A stretch of DNA of 34,420 nucleotides from an uncultured Pseudomonas sp. (lineage in GTDB: Bacteria > Pseudomonadota > Gammaproteobacteria > Pseudomonadales > Pseudomonadaceae), in assembly GCF_946886105.1 (NCBI RefSeq), contig NZ_CAMPHV010000052.1:1-34420 (forward strand), in the 5' to 3' direction. Below, piece by piece: positions 1 to 7,733 of the stretch (position 1 is the first letter of the stretch; each line of letters begins with the position of its first letter). Under the pieces are notes generated by a model. It worked only from the letters and a program-made list of their open reading frames with translations, did no database searches and was not told the DNA's origin. The translations under genes were made by a program, and so were the position numbers.

Positions 1-457
1 ATAGGATCTGTTGGGTTACGCGGCGGCCTAGGACGATGTCGCTGCTTGAACCGCAAGAATCGCCGCTAACACCAACCTACGGGCTACGGAAGTTTCGTAG
101 GTTGGATTAGCGGCGCACACAGAACGCACAAGAACCACCGCTACCGAGCGCCGCGTAACCCAACAAGACCTTTACGCGGTCTCGTGCCGACATAGGATCT
201 GTTGGGTTACGCGGCGGCCTAGGACGATGTCGCTGCTTGAACCGCAGCAATCGCCGCTAACACCAACCTACGGACTGCGCGGCCCGCTCCAACCAGGCTC
301 TAGATAAAAACGCGTTTGTGTAGGGTGGACATGGCGAAGCCTTGTCCGCCCTACGATGCGACAAAGACATATATCTACGAAAGTTTCGGTCGGGTTAGCG
401 GCGACTATCACGGCTCAAACCGCAACACCGCCATCGGCCGCCGCGTAACCCGACACA
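1..457. repeat. Gene-free composite repeat patch at left edge
   Basis: An ~83-bp unit beginning ATAGGATCTGTTGGGTTACG occurs at 1-83 and again at 192-273 with only a few differences, as a direct repeat with a 191-bp period. Between the copies lie inverted counterparts: CGTAGGTTGGATTAGCGG at 96-113 opposes CCGCTAACACCAACCTACG at 64-82, and CGCCGCGTAACCCAAC near 150-166 opposes GTTGGGTTACGCGGCG near 10-26. A degenerate third unit spans about 376-457. At 320-354 a different hairpin repeat sits, with GTAGGGTGGACA and TTGTCCGCCCTAC arms. No convincing gene was found here, and short ORFs in this stretch only read through repeats. Confidence 0.8.
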
Positions 458-621
458 GCGCCAGCCGCCGCGCCCTCTCTCTCGCAGCAACCCTCCGCCT
501 CAAAAACCGAGGGAAATAAAAGCCAAACGTGGCAGATCCTGAGTTGGTGTCGATAGACAGGCCACCCCCAACTCGGTAGCGTCAACTGCCCCGCCCACAA
601 TCCGAACCCAAAGTGGCCGCC

Positions 622-1371
622 ATGCTTTCATCGCAGTTCGTCAACCGAGTCAGCCTGCTGCGCGACAAGGTCGAGTCGTTTGCCCGCTATCCGTTCTGCC
701 TGCCGGCCATCGCTTCGCTGGAGCGCCTCGACCTGCACCCGAACGTCACTTTCTTCGTCGGCGAGAACGGTTCGGGCAAGTCAACGCTGCTGGAAGCCAT
801 CGCCGTGTCGCTGGGTTTCAATGCCGAAGGCGGCAGCAAGAACTTCAACTTCGCCACCCGCCGCTCGCATTCCGAACTGCACGAATACTTGCGCATCGCC
901 AAGGGCATCAAGCGGCCGCGCGATGGTTATTTTCTGCGGGCAGAGAGCTTCTTTAACGTTGCCACTGAGATCGAGCACCTCGACGCCGAGCCCTCCTTTG
1001 GGCCACCGGCCATCGACTCCTACGGCGGCCGCTCGCTGCACGAACAATCCCACGGCGAATCCTTTCTGGCGCTGCTGATGGAGCGCTTCGGCGGCCAGGG
1101 CCTGTATATCCTCGACGAACCGGAAGCCGCACTGTCGCCGCAACGGCAGCTGGCGGTGCTGTCGCGGATTCACGACCTGGTTCTCGACGGCTCGCAGTTC
1201 ATCATCGCCAGCCACTCGCCGATCCTCATGGCCTACCCGCAGGCGCGCATCTTCCAGTGCAGCGGCGAGGGCATCGCCGAGGTCGCCTACGAGGAAACCG
1301 AGCACTACCAGGTCACCCATAATTTCCTCGCCAACCCCGCGCGTATGCTGCGCGTGTTGCTGGAACGTTAA
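622..1371 (+). CDS. Small AAA/ABC-type ATPase (Rad50/SMC-like head domain)
   Basis: This is a complete ~249-residue ATPase consisting of a single nucleotide-binding head. Visible motifs are Walker A GENGSGKST (residues 47-55), an ABC-signature-like SHGES (143-147), Walker B YILDEPEAA (162-170) and an H-loop ASHSP (196-200). This order is typical of the predicted ATPases related to Rad50, RecF and SMC heads (AAA_21/AAA_23 type). It has no membrane segments and no long coiled coil, so it is not a membrane transporter subunit by itself. The substrate and partner are unknown. A GTG at 613 could extend it by three residues. Neither start has a clear Shine-Dalgarno sequence, and ATG 622 was preferred. 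It lies alone after a repeat patch, with the lipoprotein gene following on the same strand. Confidence 0.85.
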   Translation: MLSSQFVNRVSLLRDKVESFARYPFCLPAIASLERLDLHPNVTFFVGENGSGKSTLLEAIAVSLGFNAEGGSKNFNFATRRSHSELHEYLRIAKGIKRPRDGYFLRAESFFNVATEIEHLDAEPSFGPPAIDSYGGRSLHEQSHGESFLALLMERFGGQGLYILDEPEAALSPQRQLAVLSRIHDLVLDGSQFIIASHSPILMAYPQARIFQCSGEGIAEVAYEETEHYQVTHNFLANPARMLRVLLER

Positions 1372-1462
1372 GCGCTTACGCGTCCGCTGGCCTATGGTAA
1401 ACAGGCATACCGTCGGCACGCGGCCGGCCACAGATATTTGTCACCGAAACGAGGATTTGCGC

Positions 1463-1765
1463 ATGTCCGCCAGACTGCTCTCCATTGGCCTGCTCCTGCT
1501 GGTCGCCCTGACCGGCTGCGGCTCCCGCGATACGGCGCCCGGACAAGCCGCCGAGCCGCCGAGTGAATGCAATGCCGACGCCGTGCAGAACATGCTCGGC
1601 CAATTCGCCTCGGCGGAAACCGTCGAAAAAATCCGCATCCAGGCCGGCGCGGAGAAAGTGCGCGTGCTCGCCCCGGGCGACAGGGCAACCATGGACTTCA
1701 ATCCGCAGCGGCTGAATATCGAGATCGACGAAGCCGAAATGATCCAACGCTTCAACTGCGGCTGA
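1463..1765 (+). CDS. Peptidase inhibitor I78 family lipoprotein
   Basis: This 100-residue protein begins with a lipoprotein signal, and the lipobox LTGC places the lipidated Cys at residue 19. The rest matches the small I78 inhibitor fold: the run VRVLAPGDRATMDF, the segment NPQRLNIEID and a terminal NCG are its hallmarks. Family members inhibit serine proteases, so a periplasmic or outer-membrane protective role is likely, but no target can be named from sequence. ATG 1463 is chosen because GAGG lies about eight bases upstream and because it starts the signal peptide directly. The same frame stays open upstream to 1394 without adding anything recognisable. It is followed after 90 bp by the regulator gene. 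Confidence 0.8.
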   Translation: MSARLLSIGLLLLVALTGCGSRDTAPGQAAEPPSECNADAVQNMLGQFASAETVEKIRIQAGAEKVRVLAPGDRATMDFNPQRLNIEIDEAEMIQRFNCG

Positions 1766-1855
1766 CCCAGCATCCGGGTCGCACGGCGTTAACTAAGCCG
1801 CGCCGAACGGGCATACTGCCGCCCTGCTCATCATCCCGACCAGTAGCCCGCCCGC

Positions 1856-3391
1856 ATGCGTATTCACGTCACCTTTATCGACCGCGTTGGTATCACCCAG
1901 GAAGTGCTGGCCCTGCTCGGCGGGCGCAATCTCAACCTGGATGCGGTGGAGATGGTGCCGCCGAACGTCTATATCGATGCGCCGACCCTGAGCCCCGCGG
2001 TGCTCGACGAACTGCGCGAGGCACTGTTCAACGTCCATGGCGTGCAGGCGGTGAGCATCGTCGACATCCTTCCCGGCCAGCGCCGACGCCTGCAACTCGA
2101 TGCCTTGCTGGCGGCGATGACCGACCCGGTGCTGGCGGTGGATGGCGAAGGCCGCGTGCTGCTCGCCAACCCGGCGTTGATCTCCCTGTGCGAACGCGAC
2201 CCGGAAGGCTTGTCGCTGGCCGAGCTGTTCAGCGACCCGGGCTTGCTCGCCGCCCTGCTCGACCAGCAGTTCCGTCTGCCGCTGCGTGAAGTCGTTCTCA
2301 ACGGCCAGGCACTGCTGCTCGACGCCACGCCGATCAGCGAGACCGTCGACGCCGGCCAGCGCCAACTCGCCGGCGGCCTGTTGACCCTGTATGCGCCGAG
2401 CCGCATCGGCGAACGCCTGGCGGCGCTGCACCACGACCACGCCGAAGGCTTCGACTCGCTGCTCGGCGATTCCGCGCCTATCCGCACCTTGAAAACCCGC
2501 GCGCTCAGGGTCGCCGCGCTGGACGCACCCTTGCTGATCCACGGCGAAACCGGCACCGGCAAGGAGCTGGTAGCGCGCGGCTGCCACGCGATCAGCGCAC
2601 GCTGCAACGCGCCCTTTCTCGCGCTGAACTGCGCGGCCTTGCCGGAGAACCTCGCCGAAAGCGAACTGTTCGGCTACGCCCCCGGCGCCTTTACCGGCGC
2701 CCAGCGCGGCGGCAAGCCGGGGCTGCTGGAGCTGGCCAACCAGGGCACGGTATTTCTCGATGAAATCGGCGAGATGTCGCCGTACCTGCAGGCCAAGCTG
2801 CTGCGTTTTCTCAGCGACGGCAGCTTTCGCCGGGTCGGCGGCGAGCGCGAGATCAAGGTCGATGTGCGCATCCTCAGCGCCACCCACCGCGATCTGGAAA
2901 AGATGGTTGGCGAGGGCAGTTTCCGCGAGGACCTGTTCTACCGGCTCAACGTGCTCAAGCTGGAAGTGCCGCCGCTACGCGAGCGCGGTCAGGACATTCT
3001 GCTGCTGGCGCGGCATTTCATGCAGCAGGCCTGCGCGCAGATCCAGCGCCTGCCCTGCCGGCTGACGCCGGAAACCTACCCGGCGCTGCTCGGCAACCGC
3101 TGGCCGGGCAACGTGCGGCAACTGCAGAACGTGATTTTCCGCGCCGCGGCGATCTGCGAAAGCAACCAGGTGCAGATCGACGATCTGGATATCGCCAGCA
3201 CCGCCGTCGCGCCTCAGACCGAGGGCGAAGTCGACAGCCTGGAAGCGGCGGTGGCCGGCTTCGAAAAGGCCCTGCTGGAAAAACTCTACGTCAACCACCC
3301 TTCCAGCCGGCAACTGGCCGCGCGCCTGCACACCTCGCACAGCGCCATCGCCGTGCGTTTACGCAAGTACGGAATACCGCGCAAGACCTGA
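1856..3391 (+). CDS. gcsR: TyrR-family sigma-54-dependent activator, GcsR-like
   Basis: This 511-residue enhancer-binding protein has an N-terminal ACT-like ligand domain (about 1-75), a weak PAS-like segment (about 85-145), a AAA+ sigma-54 interaction domain and a C-terminal TyrR-type helix-turn-helix (about 483-511). The AAA+ core has Walker A GETGTGKE (230-237), an intact GAFTGA loop (277-282) and Walker B VFLDEIGE (299-306), so it should activate RpoN promoters. As I recall it, Pseudomonas PhhR has a changed loop at this site, which argues against PhhR. The overall sequence resembles the glycine-cleavage regulator GcsR of P. aeruginosa, as recalled and not searched. The gcv2 operon that GcsR controls there is not in this window, so the symbol is a best guess. 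Its 3' end faces the SDR gene across two repeat elements. Confidence 0.72.
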   Translation: MRIHVTFIDRVGITQEVLALLGGRNLNLDAVEMVPPNVYIDAPTLSPAVLDELREALFNVHGVQAVSIVDILPGQRRRLQLDALLAAMTDPVLAVDGEGRVLLANPALISLCERDPEGLSLAELFSDPGLLAALLDQQFRLPLREVVLNGQALLLDATPISETVDAGQRQLAGGLLTLYAPSRIGERLAALHHDHAEGFDSLLGDSAPIRTLKTRALRVAALDAPLLIHGETGTGKELVARGCHAISARCNAPFLALNCAALPENLAESELFGYAPGAFTGAQRGGKPGLLELANQGTVFLDEIGEMSPYLQAKLLRFLSDGSFRRVGGEREIKVDVRILSATHRDLEKMVGEGSFREDLFYRLNVLKLEVPPLRERGQDILLLARHFMQQACAQIQRLPCRLTPETYPALLGNRWPGNVRQLQNVIFRAAAICESNQVQIDDLDIASTAVAPQTEGEVDSLEAAVAGFEKALLEKLYVNHPSSRQLAARLHTSHSAIAVRLRKYGIPRKT

Positions 3392-3449
3392 CGAACAGCG
3401 CGAGGGACGCTCCGGTAGATCCTATGTTCATTCGCAAGGCCGCGACCTC

Positions 3450-3532
3450 GTAGGGTGGATCGGGGCGCGTAGCTGACGCTTTACCCATCCACCAACTGCG
3501 ATGGTGGATGAAAACAGCGTCATCCACCCTAC
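3450..3532. repeat. GTAGGGTGGAT / ATCCACCCTAC inverted repeat
   Basis: An ~83-bp element has complementary ends, GTAGGGTGGAT at 3450-3460 and ATCCACCCTAC at 3522-3532. Its interior contains CGGGGCGCGTAGCTGACGC and an inner pair of TCCACC/GGTGGA arms. A shorter copy with the same interior is at 22512-22556. It lies between convergent genes. Confidence 0.85.
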
Positions 3533-3540
3533 ATAGCCCC

Positions 3541-3605
3541 GTAGCCCGGATGGAATCCGGGTGCGATGTCTGGCGTTAAATCGCCCCGGATTGCATCCGG
3601 GCTAC
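3541..3605. repeat. REP pair (BIME-like) copy 1
   Basis: GTAG followed by the hairpin CCCGGAT-GGA-ATCCGGG (3541-3561) is paired with the reverse-complement unit CCCGGAT-TGC-ATCCGGG-CTAC (3585-3605). The linker is 23 bp. GTAG at the foot of a short hairpin is the layout recognised by REP-associated tyrosine transposases (RAYT). It lies between convergent gene ends and could also stop transcription or protect the 3' ends. Confidence 0.9.
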
Positions 3606-3610
3606 GGTTC

Positions 3611-4522
3611 TTAGAGCGCGAATTTCTGCAGGTGGGCCATCATTTCTTTCAGCGCTTCGAGGTTGTCCGCCGGGTGGGCGGCGCCTTCGAAGTCGCAGAT
3701 CTGCTGCCAGCTGGCCGCCACGTCTTCCGGGCTGAAGCCTGCATGCGGATCGAAGCCGGCGCCCAGGCTGCGTTCCCAGCGGGTCTTGCCGATCCAGCCG
3801 CCGCCGACTTCGAACAGACCGGAGGTTTCCTCGCAGGCATTGCTCGCCAGGTATACCACCAGCGGGCTGACTAGCTCGGGCTTGAGCTGCTCGAACACCT
3901 GCGGCGGGATCAGCCCTTCGGTCATGCGCGTGCCGCCGGTCGGGGCGATGGCGTTGATCAGGATGTTGTTCTTGCGCCCTTCGATGGCCAGGGTGCGGGT
4001 CAGGCCGTAGAGGCCGAGTTTGGCCATGCCGTAGTTGGACTGGCCGAAGTTGCCGTAGATGCCCGAGGTGGAAGCGGTGAAGATCACCCGTCCGTAGTTC
4101 TGCTCACGCATGTGCGGCCAGGCGGCGCGGGTCACCTTGTAGGCGCCCTCGACATGGACCTTGTAGACCAGGTCCCAGTCGGCGTCTTCCATCTTGTGGA
4201 AGGTCTTGTCGCGCAGGATGCCGGCGTTGTTCACCACCACATCGATGCGCCCGAAGTTATCCAGGGCGCACTGCACGATCTTCTCGCCGTCGACCACCGA
4301 ATCGTGGTTGGCCACCGCGGTGCCGCCGGCGGCGCGGATTTCCTCGACCACCTTGTCGGCCGCCGAGGCGTTGGCGCCTTCGCCATGGGTGCTGCCGCCC
4401 AGATCGTTGACCACCACTTTGGCGCCATGCTTGGCGAACAGCAGCGCGTGGGCGCGGCCCAGGCCGCCGCCGGCACCGGTAACGATCACGACTTGGTCTT
4501 GAAAACGGATGGCTTCACTCAT
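3611..4522 (-). CDS. SDR dehydrogenase, MFE-2 (3R)-hydroxyacyl-CoA type
   Basis: This 303-residue short-chain dehydrogenase has the NAD-binding TGAGGGLG (15-22), NNAG (98-101) and the triad Ser151, Tyr164, Lys168 in the YxxxK motif. It closely resembles the dehydrogenase domain of the eukaryotic peroxisomal multifunctional enzyme 2 (HSD17B4). The likeness includes the run GIYGNFGQ and the C-terminal GGGWIGKTRWERSLGA, and as I recall the triad residues have the same numbers. The likely reaction is NAD-dependent oxidation of a (3R)-hydroxyacyl-CoA, but it stands alone without hydratase or SCP2 domains, so the substrate is inferred. ATG 4522 is preceded by AGGAG at six bases. The next minus-strand gene upstream is 120 bp away, so it may have its own promoter. 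Confidence 0.85.
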   Translation of the reverse strand: MSEAIRFQDQVVIVTGAGGGLGRAHALLFAKHGAKVVVNDLGGSTHGEGANASAADKVVEEIRAAGGTAVANHDSVVDGEKIVQCALDNFGRIDVVVNNAGILRDKTFHKMEDADWDLVYKVHVEGAYKVTRAAWPHMREQNYGRVIFTASTSGIYGNFGQSNYGMAKLGLYGLTRTLAIEGRKNNILINAIAPTGGTRMTEGLIPPQVFEQLKPELVSPLVVYLASNACEETSGLFEVGGGWIGKTRWERSLGAGFDPHAGFSPEDVAASWQQICDFEGAAHPADNLEALKEMMAHLQKFAL

Positions 4523-4641
4523 GACAGACTCCTGGGCAGATCCAAATAATGCGCCGAGTGTCGGGCAGTCATCCGGTCATCACAATAGAACGGCCGCTGC
4601 TGAATATTGAGCGATAAGGCAGAGGGATGATCGACGGCCGC

Positions 4642-5172
4642 TCAGGCCGCGCGGATCAGGCTCAGGTGGTTGTACAGGTGCAGCACATGGGCCTGGGCGT
4701 AGTCGTCATGGCTGAGCGCGCCGTAGGCGAAGTGCGGTTGCAGCTCGCCACGGTGCGCGGCGAAGTCCGCAAAAGCGCGTTGCAGGCGCGATAACGCTGC
4801 GGCCAAAGTCGCCGGCTGCTGCAAAGGTGCCGCCCCCGGAATCGCTTCGTCCAGCGGGTGACGCATAGCCCCGCGGGCGGCGAATACGCCGAATGCCAGG
4901 GGCCCGACACTGCTGCGAAACCAGCCGGGTTTCAGCTCAGGATAGCCGCTGATGGAGTATTCGATGCTCTGCGCGCAGTGGTTGAACACCTCGGCCGGGC
5001 TCCAGCCCTTGAGGCTGCGCAACTCTTTGCCGACCAACCCGGCCAGCACCCGCTGCGCGCCTTGCAGGCTCAGCTCGCCCGGCGGCGCGCCGGTGGAGAG
5101 TGCCCAGAACCCTGTTCCGGCTGCCGCTACGCCACCAAGGGCGCCGATCTTAAGCAGTTGCCGTCGTTTCAT
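4642..5172 (-). CDS. DUF1569 family protein with twin-arginine-like signal
   Basis: This 176-residue protein begins MKRRQLLKIGALGG, a twin-arginine plus hydrophobic stretch typical of a Tat or related export signal. The remainder resembles DUF1569, a DinB-like helical family; its conserved-looking part is the WSPAEVFNHCAQSIEYSI segment and the C-terminal HDDYAQAHVLHLYNHL. No function is established from sequence. Its ATG overlaps the end of the hydrolase gene by 23 bp, so it is translated as the third gene of an aldolase-hydrolase-DUF1569 operon. Export would separate it from its two probably cytoplasmic neighbours. Confidence 0.75.
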   Translation of the reverse strand: MKRRQLLKIGALGGVAAAGTGFWALSTGAPPGELSLQGAQRVLAGLVGKELRSLKGWSPAEVFNHCAQSIEYSISGYPELKPGWFRSSVGPLAFGVFAARGAMRHPLDEAIPGAAPLQQPATLAAALSRLQRAFADFAAHRGELQPHFAYGALSHDDYAQAHVLHLYNHLSLIRAA

Positions 5173-6061
5173 CGCGCGCCTCCAGGGTTTGACGAAACGC
5201 CAGGTAGTGCTGCAAAACCACGGCCGGCGCCTCGGTTTGCGGATAGTGGCCGATGCCTTCGAGCGATACGGTATCGGCCGCTGGAATCAGTTCGCGGTAG
5301 CGCGCCAGCATATGCGCGCCGGAGATCGGATCGAGCGCGCCGTCGATCAGCCGCAACGGCACCCCGCCGCGCTGCATCGCCGCCAGCCAGCGCTCGCGTT
5401 GCACGCGACGCTCGGGCATATAGCGGATCAGCCGGTGCATCACCGCAGGCCCGTCGTTGTGCGCGATCAGGCTCCAGAAGTCATCCAGCTCCTGTTCGCT
5501 CGGCTGGGTCTGCGGGCCGAACACCTTGGCGAAGTTGGCCGCCAGGGTGCGCCGGCTGAACAGCTTGCCGAACAGCGGCCCCAACGGGCTGAGCAGGAGC
5601 TTCTGCACCAGCACCGGGTGATGGGTTTCCGGAAACAGGCCGCCGTTGAGAAACACGCAACTGGCCAGTTGGATGCGCTGCTCATGGTGACGGGCGAGCA
5701 ACTCCTGGGCGACGCTATCGCCGTAATCGTGGGCCAGCACGTGCATGGGCCCGGCGACGCCGAGATGGGCGAGCAAGGCCTGTTGCACGTCGGCCTGTTC
5801 CAGCAGGCTGTAGGCATGCCCGCGCGGTTTGACCGAGTCGCCGAAGCCGAGCATGTCGCAAGCGATCAGCCGGTACTGCGCAGCCAGCGGCGCCCAGACA
5901 TAGTGCCAATCCCAACTGGCGGTGGGAAAGCCGTGGATCAGCAGCAGCGGCGCGGCATCATCCGGCCCCGCCGTCCAGTAGCGCAGGGCGTGGCCGCGAA
6001 ACTCGAAGTCCTGCCCGCGCGCGCGCCAATCGGCCAGGGCGATACCCGACAAGCCGCTCAC
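5150..6061 (-). CDS. Alpha/beta hydrolase, epoxide-hydrolase / MEST-like
   Basis: This 303-residue alpha/beta hydrolase uses a GTG start whose last two bases overlap the TGA of the aldolase gene (GTGA), so translational coupling is expected. The oxyanion motif HGFP is at 43-46. The nucleophile elbow AHDYGDS places Asp112 as nucleophile, as in epoxide hydrolases and haloalkane dehalogenases, rather than Ser. Likely partners are Asp244 (GALDP) and His272 (GIGHYPQ). The segments HDYGDSVAQELL and FLNGGLFPETHHP are strikingly close to mammalian MEST/PEG1 as I recall it. Ether or epoxide hydrolysis is a family inference, and no substrate is visible. An upstream in-frame extension through the aldolase gene exists, but it is a shadow of that gene and was rejected. 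Confidence 0.88.
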   Translation of the reverse strand: MSGLSGIALADWRARGQDFEFRGHALRYWTAGPDDAAPLLLIHGFPTASWDWHYVWAPLAAQYRLIACDMLGFGDSVKPRGHAYSLLEQADVQQALLAHLGVAGPMHVLAHDYGDSVAQELLARHHEQRIQLASCVFLNGGLFPETHHPVLVQKLLLSPLGPLFGKLFSRRTLAANFAKVFGPQTQPSEQELDDFWSLIAHNDGPAVMHRLIRYMPERRVQRERWLAAMQRGGVPLRLIDGALDPISGAHMLARYRELIPAADTVSLEGIGHYPQTEAPAVVLQHYLAFRQTLEARDETTATA

Positions 6062-6840
6062 TCGGCGTAACCCGGCATTTGCTGGTCGAGCTTGCGCAGC
6101 AGCGCCGGCCAGGGCAGCGCACCGCCCATGCCCTGGGGGCTTCGCATCACGCCCGCGACCATCGCCTTGGCGCCATCGAGAATCTGCTGGGGGATATGGA
6201 TCAGCTCGGCGCCGCCGCTCTGCGCCATCACCTGGATCTCGCAGGCGCGCTGCAGGATAAACATCATCAGGAAGGCATCGGCGATGCTGCCGGCCGCGGT
6301 CAGCAGGCCGTGGTTGGGCAGGATCATAAAGTTCTTGTCGCCGAGATCGGCCTGCAAACGGCTCTTCTCGTCGTGGTTCAGCGCAACGCCCTCGTAGCCG
6401 TGGTAGGCCAGGCTGGCGAGGACGAACAGCGACTGCTGCGACAACGGCAGCAGCCCCTGTTTCTGCGCTGATACGGCGATGCCGGCGGCGGTGTGGATGT
6501 GCAGCACGCAGGCCACATCGTGACGGACCTCGTGCACCGCGCTGTGGATGGTGTAGCCGGCCGGGTTGATGTCGAACGGGCTGTCCATCAGCTTGTTGCC
6601 GGCCAGATCGATCTTCACCAGGTTCGAGGCGCTGATCTCGTGAAACATCAGGCCGTAGGGGTTGATCAGAAAGTCTTCGGTGCCGGGGATCTTCGCCGAG
6701 ATATGGGTGAAGATCAGATCGTCCCAGCCGTAGAGCGCGATCAGCCGGTAGCAGGCGGCGAGATCGACGCGCGCCTGCCATTCGGCGGCGCTCACCTGAT
6801 CCTTGATAGTCGGCGTGGACAGCTTCTGGGCAACGGTCAT
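6058..6840 (-). CDS. Class II aldolase/adducin family protein
   Basis: This ~260-residue class II aldolase/adducin domain has a probable metal site in the LHIHTAAG motif (His114, His116) and a third His at 177 in LPNHGLL. Members cleave or epimerise phosphorylated or free hydroxy-aldehydes using a divalent metal. It has no C-terminal extension, and the substrate is unknown. ATG 6840 is preferred because AGGTG lies six bases upstream. A GTG at 6849 would add three residues and overlap that ribosome-binding site. It is the first gene of a three-gene operon with the MEST-like hydrolase (4-bp overlap) and DUF1569. A REP pair lies upstream between it and the flavodoxin gene. Confidence 0.88.
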   Translation of the reverse strand: MTVAQKLSTPTIKDQVSAAEWQARVDLAACYRLIALYGWDDLIFTHISAKIPGTEDFLINPYGLMFHEISASNLVKIDLAGNKLMDSPFDINPAGYTIHSAVHEVRHDVACVLHIHTAAGIAVSAQKQGLLPLSQQSLFVLASLAYHGYEGVALNHDEKSRLQADLGDKNFMILPNHGLLTAAGSIADAFLMMFILQRACEIQVMAQSGGAELIHIPQQILDGAKAMVAGVMRSPQGMGGALPWPALLRKLDQQMPGYAE

Positions 6841-6994
6841 GACAGGCACCTCGGCACTTTTTGTTATCAGTAGCCAAGGAGTCTAGCGAGGGTTAGGGCA
6901 AAGGTAAGTTGCCTTGGCAGCCAGCTTAGTGACCGTGCGAGCCTTGTTTGCTGCGGCGCGCCGATTGCCCACCAGAATGAGTTGCTTGCAGAAC

Positions 6995-7061
6995 GTAGCC
7001 CGGATGCAATCCGGGAACAGTTGGCGCGGCTACACAGCTCCCCGGATTGCATCCGGGCTAC
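6995..7061. repeat. REP pair (BIME-like) copy 2
   Basis: The forward unit at 6995-7015 (GTAG + CCCGGAT-GCA-ATCCGGG) and the exact inverted unit at 7041-7061 are separated by 25 bp. The pair lies in the 294-bp gap between the flavodoxin 3' end and the aldolase operon start. I see no gene elsewhere in that gap, although the aldolase promoter must lie in it. Confidence 0.9.
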
Positions 7062-7134
7062 GAGTTACGCTTTGGCTTCTGCATTTGCCCTCAATCAGTG
7101 ACAGGCAGCGGGCTGCATCCGCCGCGCGGGTGCA

Positions 7135-7587
7135 TCAGCCTTTCAGCGCCGCCATGAATTCGTCGAGCCAGGGCTCGGCATCGCTTTCCGGAGTGACGCT
7201 TTCGCTGGCGTCCAGGCGCAGCATGTCCTGCACCTCGCGAATACCCAACTCGGCATACAGCTCGCGCACCAGCTCGCCGCCGCCGCAAAAGGTGTCGCCA
7301 TAACTGGAATCGCCGAGGGCGATCACGCCGCCGGGCAGGCCGCTCCAGGCGGGCAGATGGTCGCGGATGGCGAAATACAGTGGTTGCAGATTATCCGGCA
7401 ACTCGCCCATGCCGGTGGTCGAGGTCACCGCCAGAAACGCCTTGGGGGCGAATGCCTGGAGGTCCGCCAGACTGGCGCGTGGATCGTGCCAGGCATCGAA
7501 CCCGGCCTCTTTCAGCAAGCGCTCGGCATGCCGTGCGACTTCCTCGGCCGTACCGTAGACCGAGCCGGAAAGGATGGCGATTTTCAT
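7135..7587 (-). CDS. Short-chain flavodoxin (MioC-like)
   Basis: This 150-residue flavodoxin domain starts MKIAILSGSVYGTAEEVA, where SGSVYGT (about residues 7-13) is the FMN phosphate loop. Later segments TSTTGMGELPDN and LGDSSYGDTFCGGG match the two flavin-stacking loops. It should be a soluble FMN electron carrier of the MioC/YqcA kind. ATG 7587 was chosen because it begins the first beta strand; the upstream in-frame codons add no domain. It sits head-to-head with the LOV gene, leaving 146 bp for divergent promoters. As recalled, P. aeruginosa has a flavodoxin close to its folM-folE-folX operon too. Confidence 0.88.
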   Translation of the reverse strand: MKIAILSGSVYGTAEEVARHAERLLKEAGFDAWHDPRASLADLQAFAPKAFLAVTSTTGMGELPDNLQPLYFAIRDHLPAWSGLPGGVIALGDSSYGDTFCGGGELVRELYAELGIREVQDMLRLDASESVTPESDAEPWLDEFMAALKG

Positions 7588-7643
7588 AGATAACTCCGAA
7601 ACATGCAGACCACAGTCTGAAACGGCGGGCATTATGCCGCAAG

Positions 7644-7671
7644 TGGACAGGCCGCCTGGATGTTTTAGAAT
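7644..7671 (+). promoter_or_regulatory. Candidate sigma-70 promoter for LOV gene
   Basis: TGGACA (7644-7649) and TAGAAT (7666-7671) are separated by 16 bp, upstream of the LOV start at 7734. This is close to the sigma-70 consensus. It is a motif match only, with no evidence of the start site. Confidence 0.45.
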
Positions 7672-7733
7672 GCGGCGGTGATGAAGGCTCTCGAGCCGGC
7701 AACCCATATCCCCCTGCGCCCAGGAATCGCTTC

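Noticed and set aside
1..273. Repeats at the left edge as a CRISPR array
   Set aside because: Only two units with a 191-bp period, strongly inverted structure and no cas genes.
316..519. 67-residue open frame in the repeat patch
   Set aside because: It reads through repeat hairpins and has no ribosome-binding site or recognisable domain.
1856..3391. Assigning the TyrR-family regulator as PhhR
   Set aside because: PhhR as I recall it has a changed GAFTGA loop and a different N-terminal sequence. This protein has the full loop, and no phenylalanine hydroxylase genes are adjacent.
6062..6877. Upstream in-frame extension of the hydrolase to 575 residues
   Set aside because: The extension reads the aldolase gene in another frame as Arg/Gly-rich nonsense. 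The GTG at the overlap with the aldolase stop gives a normal-length hydrolase.
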